In this document: piece after piece, positions 7,784 through 13,949 of the stretch
Layout of the letters: each line of letters begins with the position of its first letter
Position numbering within the stretch: the first letter of the stretch is position 1
Assembly (NCBI GenBank): GCA_964401385.1
Contig: CAYNYF010000077.1
Coordinates: forward strand, 1-21,720
DNA length: 21,720 nucleotides
Reading direction: 5' to 3'
Source: CAYNYF01 sp964401385
GTDB lineage: Bacteria; Planctomycetota; Phycisphaerae; SM23-33
Translations under genes and position numbers: made by a program
Notes under the pieces: generated by a model
Databases searched by the model: none
What the model saw: only the letters and a program-made list of their open reading frames with translations
What the model was told of the DNA's origin: nothing

Positions 7784-8728
7784 GTGAAGACGCGGGCACA
7801 TCAACTCAGTGTCCTGACCCTGGATAAGCTGACGCTGGCCGGCTACAGCGTCGCCGGGGAGGAATCTATCGTCATTGTGCCCGAGCTGGACGTGGCCTTC
7901 GACATTGGCAAGTGCCCGCGCGAGGCGCTGCGGATCAACCACGTGCTGCTGAGCCACGGGCACATGGATCACGCGGCCGGCGTGGCTTACTACTTTTCGC
8001 AGCGGGACTTCCAAGGAATTGCCGACGGGGTTATGCTGGTCGACAGGTCGCTGGTGGAGCCCCTGGAGCGGCTGATGGAGGCGGTCGCCCGCGTCGAGGG
8101 GCACCCCTCCCCGTACAACCTTGTCGGGATGTCCGACGGCGACGACCACGAAATCCGCCGTGGGCTGCTGGCCCGTGCCTTCGCTACCCGCCACGTCGGC
8201 AACTCGCTGGGCTTCTGCGTCGTCGAGGTTCGTCACAAGCTCAAGCAGGAGTTCGCCGACCGCACCGGGCCGCAACTGGTCGAGCTGAAGAAGCAGGGCG
8301 TCGAGATCACCCGGCGGACGGAGGTGCCGCTGGTGGCGTACTTGGGCGACACGGCCAAGGCCAACTACTCTTCGATACCCGATGTCCGCGACGCAAAGGT
8401 CCTGCTGATCGAATGCACCTTCTTTGACGCCGATCACGTTTCTCGCGCCCGCGCCGGCCGGCACCTCCACGTCACCGACCTGCCGATTGTGCTGGAAGGC
8501 ACCAACAACCAGCACATCGTCATCACCCACGTCACCCGCAGGACCCACCTCGGCGAGGCCAGGAAGATCCTGCGAAAGACCCTGCCGAAAGACATGTACG
8601 AGCGCGCCACTTTCCTGATGTCGCGGCGGCACGTCATCGAGGACTCGGCCCTCGACGAGAAGATGGCGTCACCGGCCCGCCCGCCCGGCGGGAATCGCGA
8701 AGATTGCGTTCGGCCGGGCGAGGCGTGA
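7784..8728 (+). CDS. RNase Z-like metallo-beta-lactamase-fold hydrolase
   Basis: The 314-residue protein has the MBL-fold metal-binding motif SHGHMDHA (residues 57-64, with His58, His60, Asp62, His63). It also has a further His in FATRHVGNSLGF, an Asp in YLGDTAK and a late His in IVITHVTRRTH. The YLGDT block and the HxxxSxG-like segment are typical of the RNase Z/ElaC branch, which matures tRNA 3' ends. The usual RNase Z flexible arm is not evident and the final motif is HVT rather than HFS, so tRNA processing is possible but not proven. The GTG at 7784 is preferred over ATG 7772 because the latter sits inside the predicted -10 box; the start is then nearly leaderless. The C-terminus is Pro/Gly-rich. 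Divergent from the TPR gene. Confidence 0.85.
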   Translation: MKTRAHQLSVLTLDKLTLAGYSVAGEESIVIVPELDVAFDIGKCPREALRINHVLLSHGHMDHAAGVAYYFSQRDFQGIADGVMLVDRSLVEPLERLMEAVARVEGHPSPYNLVGMSDGDDHEIRRGLLARAFATRHVGNSLGFCVVEVRHKLKQEFADRTGPQLVELKKQGVEITRRTEVPLVAYLGDTAKANYSSIPDVRDAKVLLIECTFFDADHVSRARAGRHLHVTDLPIVLEGTNNQHIVITHVTRRTHLGEARKILRKTLPKDMYERATFLMSRRHVIEDSALDEKMASPARPPGGNREDCVRPGEA

Positions 8729-8829
8729 GGAAGCCTACAATTGCACCAGTGGCGCAAGGGCGGCCGAGGCGGCAATGCCTGCCGGCGGTCGCGTGCAAAA
8801 AGGCTCATCCGAAATCAAGCCGAGCTTGG

Positions 8830-8835
8830 TAGAAT
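8830..8835 (+). promoter_or_regulatory. -10 box (TAGAAT) of the DUF1638 gene
   Basis: TAGAAT ends 9 nt before the ATG at 8845, with no Shine-Dalgarno between them, as expected for a leaderless or nearly leaderless transcript. I found no convincing -35 box at the usual spacing. Confidence 0.4.
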
Positions 8836-8844
8836 CACTCTGGT

Positions 8845-9600
8845 ATGTCTGAAGAAGGACGAAGGCTCAAGTTCATCGGCTGTGAGATTCTCCATCGCGA
8901 GGCTTGCCTGTTGGCCGCCCGCAGCCCGCACGTGGTGGACCTGGAGTTTCTGCGCAAGGGCCTGCACGATCTGGAGACGCCGGACATGCTGTCGACGGTG
9001 CAGTCTGCCGTTGACGCCGTGAGCGACAGTTACGAGGCCGTGATCCTGGGCTACGCCCGCTGCAATGACGGGGTGGTGGGTCTGGCGGCGCGGTCGGTCC
9101 CGCTGATCGTGCCACGCGCCCATGACTGCGTGACGTTCTTCTTCGGCAGCCGGGCGGCCTACCGGGAGTATTTCGACGCCCACCCCGGCACCTACTACCG
9201 CACGACCGGATGGGCGGAGCGCGGCTGGAGCGAGGGGGGCGAGCCGGACGGGGTGATGAGCCAGCTCGGCCTGGACCGCTCACACGCCGAACTCGTGGAG
9301 AAGTACGGACGGGAGAACGCCGAATTCATCGCCGAGATCATGGGCTCGTGGGTGAAAAACTACAGCAACCTGTGCTACCTGGAGATGGGGGTCTGCGACG
9401 AGCGTCCTTTCATCGCCGACGCGGAGGCTGAGGCGAAAGAGCGGGGTTGGGGCTTCGACCGCCGCAAAGGCGATTGGACGTTGCTGGAGAAGCTGTTCTT
9501 CGGGCAATGGGACGACGACTTCGTGATTCTCCGGCCGGGGCAGGCTCTGGCGGCCAGCAACGATGACCGCGTGCTGGACCTTGCCGCCCGTGACGGGTGA
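8845..9600 (+). CDS. DUF1638 family protein
   Basis: This soluble 251-residue protein matches the DUF1638 family, best known from methanogens and other anaerobes and sometimes near corrinoid-dependent methyltransferases. Its biochemical role is not established. Visible family blocks are GCEILHREACLLAA (residues 12-25), ILGYARCNDGVVGLAAR (67-83), PRAHDCVTFFFGSRAAYREY (90-109) and PGTYYRTTGW (114-123). Cys13, Cys21, Cys73 and Cys95 fall inside these blocks, and with His93 they could form a metal or cofactor site; that is my inference. No methyltransferase or corrinoid protein is adjacent here. Start ATG at 8845 is preceded by a TAGAAT box and no Shine-Dalgarno. The gene converges on the short-chain dehydrogenase with a 26-nt gap. 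Confidence 0.85.
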   Translation: MSEEGRRLKFIGCEILHREACLLAARSPHVVDLEFLRKGLHDLETPDMLSTVQSAVDAVSDSYEAVILGYARCNDGVVGLAARSVPLIVPRAHDCVTFFFGSRAAYREYFDAHPGTYYRTTGWAERGWSEGGEPDGVMSQLGLDRSHAELVEKYGRENAEFIAEIMGSWVKNYSNLCYLEMGVCDERPFIADAEAEAKERGWGFDRRKGDWTLLEKLFFGQWDDDFVILRPGQALAASNDDRVLDLAARDG

Positions 9601-9626
9601 GCGGGCGCCGGCCGGTGGGACGCTGT

Positions 9627-10409
9627 TTACAGCCTTCGCAGGTGAAAGCCCCCATCGACGTTGATGACCTCACCGGTGGAGTAGGGCAGCAGGTCCTCGG
9701 CGATGGTCACGACGGCCAGCGCCACGTCCTGCGGCCGGCCCCAGCGGCGGATCGGGGTGAGCCCGTCAGCGATCAACTGATCGTATCGAGCGTGGACGTC
9801 GTCGCCGCCGCCGGCCGAGATGAGCCCCGAGCGGACCTCGTAGACGTTGATGCCGTGTTCGCTGAGTCGGTCGGCGAACAGCCGGGTGAGCATCGCCATG
9901 GCGGCGCGGGCGAGGCAGTGAGCGGCACGGTCGGTGGAGGTGGTGTAAGCGCCGATGGAGTTGACCAGGACGATCTTGGGCGCCTCGATCTGCCCGGCCT
10001 CGACCAGCCGGACCATCTCATTGGCCACCAGTTGCATCAGGAACAACGAGGCGGTCACGTACGCGTCCATGACCTCCAGGTAGGCTTCCTCGCCCAGTTC
10101 GAGCAAGCCCTGGTAGGCGGCCGGTCCGGCGGGGACGTTGGCCAGCAGGTCGATCCGTCCGTACTCTTCCAGCACGAACTCGACCAACTGCTCGCGCTCG
10201 GCGGCGGCGGTCAGGTCCGCGCGCTGGCTGGCGACCTGGCCGTCGCGCCCGGCCAGCACCGCGACGTGCTCGACGGCGGCCTGAAGCTCCCCCTCGTCGT
10301 CGCCTTGCAGCAGAACTGTCCAGTTGCGACGGGTCAGCTCGCGGGCAATGCTCTGAGCGATGGGCTCCGTCGCCCCGGTAATCAGCGCGACCTGTTCCTG
10401 CTCGGCCAT
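9627..10409 (-). CDS. Short-chain dehydrogenase/reductase family protein with substituted active site
   Basis: The 260-residue protein aligns along its whole length with the FabG-like 3-ketoacyl-ACP reductase branch of SDRs. The C-terminal block GLTPIRRWGRPQDVA, then LPYSTGEVINVDGG, is very characteristic. However, the key motifs are altered. The cofactor loop TGxxxGIG reads TGATEPIA (11-18) and the structural NAAG reads NVPAG (91-95). The catalytic YxxxK reads HCLAR, with His164 and Arg168 in place of Tyr and Lys. Ser151 is retained. It may therefore bind nucleotide weakly, use another chemistry or be a regulatory paralogue. Start ATG 10409 has GGGAG upstream; an in-frame ATG at 10487 would add 26 Arg-rich residues that do not look like protein. 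Stop is TAA. Confidence 0.9.
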   Translation of the reverse strand: MAEQEQVALITGATEPIAQSIARELTRRNWTVLLQGDDEGELQAAVEHVAVLAGRDGQVASQRADLTAAAEREQLVEFVLEEYGRIDLLANVPAGPAAYQGLLELGEEAYLEVMDAYVTASLFLMQLVANEMVRLVEAGQIEAPKIVLVNSIGAYTTSTDRAAHCLARAAMAMLTRLFADRLSEHGINVYEVRSGLISAGGGDDVHARYDQLIADGLTPIRRWGRPQDVALAVVTIAEDLLPYSTGEVINVDGGFHLRRL

Positions 10410-10570
10410 GGCTATGATCTCCCGACGGCGCCGGCCCGTGGCGCCAGTGAGACGTTCCCGGCGGCCGGGCGATCTCGATACATTCATCGGCTATCGCCGC
10501 GGGTTTGCCTGAAGCGCTTTGCCGTGCCGGCCGGACCGGACGCCGCGGCCCCGCCCGCCGGCCAAATGCA

Positions 10571-10599
10571 TTGACGGCTTCATGACGCACGGATAGGAT
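10571..10599 (+). promoter_or_regulatory. Promoter of the lipoprotein gene
   Basis: TTGACG (10571-10576), 17 nt, TAGGAT (10594-10599). This predicts a transcript start near 10606 and a leader of about 25 nt carrying the AGGAG ribosome site at 10619-10623. Confidence 0.6.
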
Positions 10600-10631
10600 G
10601 AAAGTCGATCCTGATTTCAGGAGTGCCGATC

Positions 10632-11141
10632 ATGAAACTATTGGGTTCAGCGCTGCTGGCGGCGGTAGTGTCCGTCGCCGGCTGCCAGGTAGAGCAATTC
10701 CGCTCCCAGCCGCTGGGTAAGGCCAATTACGCCGAAGCCTTCGCCGTCGGCAAGGCTGTCTTGGCCCAGCACTTTTCCATTGCCTCGTCCGACGCCGCCA
10801 CCGGCAGGATCGTCAGCCGGCCGAGCAGCGTGGCGGCGCCGGCCGATCGACTGCTTGGCAGCTCGCCGGCGAGGCAGATCGCCACCATGCAGATCCGACG
10901 AAAAGGCGACGAAGTGTACGCCGAGCTGCGGGTGGTCATTCAGCGACAGGGCGTCGGGGCCGCCCGGATCATACAGCCGGTGACCGTCGATACGGAACTG
11001 CCCACTCGCACCCCCGCCCAGGAATCGGCGGCCATCACAACCGAGCAGGACCAGCTCTGGGAGATTACCGGCCGCAACGACCAACTCGAGCGAAGCATTC
11101 TTGGCCAGTTGCTGCGGCGCCTGAGCAAGCCCGCGGAGTAG
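10632..11141 (+). CDS. Small lipoprotein of unknown function
   Basis: The predicted protein has 169 residues and I do not recognise the family. It starts with a typical lipoprotein signal: a short hydrophobic stretch after MKLL and the lipobox SVAGC, so the mature protein would begin at Cys18 and be membrane-anchored. The mature part is about 150 residues with alternating strand-like segments (for example EVYAELRVVIQRQGV) and a helical C-terminus (QLERSILGQLLRRL), compatible with a small alpha/beta envelope protein. Start ATG 10632 is chosen over GTG 10623 because AGGAG lies 8 nt upstream and the signal sequence begins there. It has its own strong promoter and converges on the enolase fusion gene. 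Confidence 0.8.
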   Translation: MKLLGSALLAAVVSVAGCQVEQFRSQPLGKANYAEAFAVGKAVLAQHFSIASSDAATGRIVSRPSSVAAPADRLLGSSPARQIATMQIRRKGDEVYAELRVVIQRQGVGAARIIQPVTVDTELPTRTPAQESAAITTEQDQLWEITGRNDQLERSILGQLLRRLSKPAE

Positions 11142-11302
11142 GTCGATTGGGACGCGCGCCGCCCGGGGCACCGGCGCCAAGCGCCAGCGAGGACGACAGG
11201 CCGCACACTGGAACACCCGCGCGGGGCAGAGTCTGCAACGAAAGGAACAATCGCCGCCGGCGTCACCGGATCCTTTGTGCAGCGACACCCGACAACAGGC
11301 TA
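11142..11302. other. Convergent intergenic region
   Basis: This 161-nt gap separates the stops of the lipoprotein and enolase-fusion genes. It contains a short GC hairpin (GGCGC 11173-11177, GCGCC 11181-11185) without a T-run. No gene is seen. Confidence 0.4.
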
Positions 11303-13771
11303 TTAGCCGACGCCATACAGGCTGTTCCGGTCGATCTTGCCTTCCAGCTCGCGCAGCACGCCGGAGAGCTCCACGCCCTCCCGGGCGGCAATCAGCCGGC
11401 CCAGCGCCAGTGAGGCCGACAAGATCGCGTTCATGCCGAGATTGGCCTTGCGCTGCATGACGGCAATCCGCTCTTCGGCGGCGGCGCCGTCTGAGACTTT
11501 GTCGCGCTCAACGGCGAGCTTGCGCTCCACTTCCAGCAACTGCTTATCCACGTCGAGCAGACCGCCGATTTCCGCGAGCGTCTTCCCGACGAACAGCGGG
11601 GCGATGTGCTTCTCAGCGTTGTCCACGGCGTTCAGGCAGCCTTTGCCGTTATAGCGCTGTGCCCGCTGCCAAAGCCCTGAGAGTTCCTCGTCGTTCTTGG
11701 CCCGCACCGCGTCAGAGCTGAGGCCCTTCCTGAACCTGAAGACCTTTCCCTCTTCGACCGCCTCGAACAGGTCGGGATACTTGCCGGTGGCGGGGCACTG
11801 CTCGATGGTGCTGTCAACCAAGTGGATGGCCTCGTCCGTCCCCGCCGACGTGCCCAGCGGCGTGGCCCCGTGGAAGGTCACGCCGTTTTCCAGGCGGACG
11901 ATCACCCCCGCCGTCGGGATGCCGGCGTTGGTGGCCTCCTCGCGGGCGGAGATATCGGCGATCTTCAAGTCCGCCTCCAACGGGCGGGTGATCTTGAAGC
12001 CCTTCTGGGCCATGCCCATCAGCTCCACGATTCGCGCGTACTTGATCAGCCGCTCGGTGTTGCTGCCGCCGCCGCACTTCATGCCCATCGAGTCGATGGC
12101 AAAGGCGATGTCGGCCTCCATGGTGTCGTTGGGGCTCTTGGAGCGGTGCGAGACGACCATCGCCATGCCGCGGCTCTTGCCGGCGTGCGTCGCCAGCAGC
12201 GTCTCGCACAGCGTGCCGATCTGATTGGCCTTGACCAATACCGTGTTCATCAGCCCCTGCTCGATGGCAGCAATGATGTTGGTGTCCTTGGTCGTGACCA
12301 GATCGTCGCCGATGATGAAGATCTTTTCCCCCAACTCCTTCATCAGCATCTTCCAGCCTTCCGGGTCGTCCTCGGCGAAGCCGTCCTCGATGGAAACGAT
12401 CGGGTACTTGGCCACCCAGTCCTTGTACAGCTCCACCAGCTCCTCGGTGGACATGATCTTGGGCTCTTCGGCCCGCCAGAAGAAGTACTGGCCGATGGCG
12501 TCGGACTTGCCCGAATGCTCGCGGTAGGCGATGGACAGCTCGCTACAGGCCGGGTCCAGGGCCAGGGCCACGTCCTGGCCCGGAACGAAGCCGCACTCCT
12601 CGATGGCCTGGACGGCCACCTTCAGGGCGCGCTCCTCGGGAAGGGCGTCCTCGGCCCGCTTGCTGTAGGCCCCGACCATGCCGCCTTCCAGGCCGATGCC
12701 GACGAAGTTCATGCCGGCGGAGTCCTGAACGATCTGGATCACCCGGGACTGGAGAGCGTTGGTTATCCGCTGTGCCTCGACGTAGTTCTCGGCGGAGAGG
12801 GGCACGAACATGAATTCCTGGAAGCTGAGGTTGCCCCCCTGCTCCTCGGTATGCCGTCCGCCCATGAGGCAGTTTCGGAACTGCCACGGTGCCCGGACCT
12901 TCCGGCCATCGGCCAGCGACACCTCCTGGGAGCGTTTTTCCAGCATCATCTTCTTGACCGGCTCGGGATCCCATTTCCCGCCGCCGGCGCCCCGGCGGGC
13001 CTCGGCGGCCCTGGCGGCAGCGCCGCTCTGGCGGGCGCGGAAGGCCTTGACGGAGCCGCTGTCGGCCAGCAGCCGATCCAGCAGGGCGATCACGCCAATG
13101 GTGAAAAACAGCCGGCCGACCCAGATGACCACCGGGCTATGCAAGAGACCGAAGCCAAGCCCGGCCACCACGATCCCCAAAGGCAACGTCGCTATTGCCA
13201 GCTTGGCGCTGATCGCCGGCCCGGCGGCCGAGACGGCCAGGTTCTGGGCCTTGACGTCGGGGAAGTAGCTGCCGGCCTCCTTCTTGATCCCGCCGAACTT
13301 TCCCCACGGAATCGTGAAGAACCCCTTCAAGTACCATCCGACCTTGCCCGCACCGGATAGCTTCTTCTGGGCCTCTTCGAGGTACTCCGGGCGGAGGTTG
13401 TTAGTCCGGACGGCCGTGACATAGTGACCCAACTCGTGGATGGCGATGTTCACGTGCCAGCCGAGATACCAGATGATGCCCGACAGAAAGACCTCGTAGC
13501 CCACCCCCCACCCGGGGTGTCCGGGTAGGCCTTTCCAGACCGGGCTGAATACGAACTGAAGGACCCCTCCGGTGCTCCACCCGCTACCCGTCAGCATGAA
13601 CAGCGAACTCAAGAAGGCCGCGTGAAAGCTCACCAGCTTGTGGTTGGCGATTACCCAGCCTTCTTCCAGCAGCGGCTGTCGTGGACCGCTCGCCCGCGGG
13701 AGACACAACCCCAACCATTGACCAAACCTGCGGACGCCTTCGGAGAACCGTCCCCGTAACAGCTTCATCAT
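11303..13771 (-). CDS. Site-2-protease-like (M50) membrane domain fused to a circularly permuted enolase
   Basis: One 822-residue frame without internal stops. Residues 1-245 are a membrane domain with about four hydrophobic segments and the zinc-protease motif HELGH (112-116). A later membrane segment, ALLDRLLADSGS (229-240), may supply the third metal ligand (Asp232 or Asp237), as in site-2 proteases. A charged linker (245-295) leads into the enolase barrel (about 296-590). Counterparts of yeast enolase residues there are His307 (His159), Glu319 in QEFM (Glu168), Glu362 (Glu211), Asp406/Glu462/Asp489 (the Mg ligands), Lys514 in VLVKANQIGT (Lys345), His542-Arg543-Ser544 and Lys565 (Lys396). 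The normally N-terminal capping domain follows at about 600-815: ISAREEATNAGIPTAG, the Ser39-type loop PLGTSAGTDEA (Ser642), YNGKGCLNAVDNAEKHIAP and GMNAILSASLALG. Enolase interconverts 2-phosphoglycerate and phosphoenolpyruvate; with these residues activity is plausible. Start ATG 13771 (or the next codon) follows AAAGGG. Confidence 0.9.
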   Translation of the reverse strand: MMKLLRGRFSEGVRRFGQWLGLCLPRASGPRQPLLEEGWVIANHKLVSFHAAFLSSLFMLTGSGWSTGGVLQFVFSPVWKGLPGHPGWGVGYEVFLSGIIWYLGWHVNIAIHELGHYVTAVRTNNLRPEYLEEAQKKLSGAGKVGWYLKGFFTIPWGKFGGIKKEAGSYFPDVKAQNLAVSAAGPAISAKLAIATLPLGIVVAGLGFGLLHSPVVIWVGRLFFTIGVIALLDRLLADSGSVKAFRARQSGAAARAAEARRGAGGGKWDPEPVKKMMLEKRSQEVSLADGRKVRAPWQFRNCLMGGRHTEEQGGNLSFQEFMFVPLSAENYVEAQRITNALQSRVIQIVQDSAGMNFVGIGLEGGMVGAYSKRAEDALPEERALKVAVQAIEECGFVPGQDVALALDPACSELSIAYREHSGKSDAIGQYFFWRAEEPKIMSTEELVELYKDWVAKYPIVSIEDGFAEDDPEGWKMLMKELGEKIFIIGDDLVTTKDTNIIAAIEQGLMNTVLVKANQIGTLCETLLATHAGKSRGMAMVVSHRSKSPNDTMEADIAFAIDSMGMKCGGGSNTERLIKYARIVELMGMAQKGFKITRPLEADLKIADISAREEATNAGIPTAGVIVRLENGVTFHGATPLGTSAGTDEAIHLVDSTIEQCPATGKYPDLFEAVEEGKVFRFRKGLSSDAVRAKNDEELSGLWQRAQRYNGKGCLNAVDNAEKHIAPLFVGKTLAEIGGLLDVDKQLLEVERKLAVERDKVSDGAAAEERIAVMQRKANLGMNAILSASLALGRLIAAREGVELSGVLRELEGKIDRNSLYGVG

Positions 13772-13862
13772 TGCTTATCCCTTTCTGGCATACTGCGGTT
13801 GTATCCGCTCTTACGCGCTCGAGCCGGGCGTGACTTACTCGCCAGCGGCCGGACGCGCCCGG

Positions 13863-13893
13863 ATACTATGGCATCGGCGGAGCCTAAATTCAA
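13863..13893 (-). promoter_or_regulatory. Candidate promoter of the protease-enolase fusion gene
   Basis: On the minus strand TTGAAT (13893-13888) is followed by 19 nt and TAGTAT (13868-13863). The -10 is 5/6 to consensus and the spacing is long. The leader would be about 85 nt. Confidence 0.35.
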
Positions 13894-13949
13894 CCGCATG
13901 ATTAGGATTTGCCTGCGAAGTCATCGCAGCCTGGCGAGCCGCGCTGGGT

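Noticed and set aside
7664..8632. 322-codon minus-strand open frame opposite the RNase Z-like gene
   Set aside because: It is antisense to a gene with complete metal-binding motifs and has no recognisable domain.
11822..13360. 512-codon plus-strand open frame opposite the enolase fusion
   Set aside because: Composition rich in His, Gly, Asp and Gln typical of antisense frames; the opposite strand encodes unmistakable enolase and M50 motifs.
11303..13771. Two separate genes, a protease and a standard enolase starting at the internal ATGs near 12946-12949
   Set aside because: The frame is continuous, there is no clear Shine-Dalgarno before those ATGs, and the enolase that would result is still permuted, so splitting does not explain the domain order.
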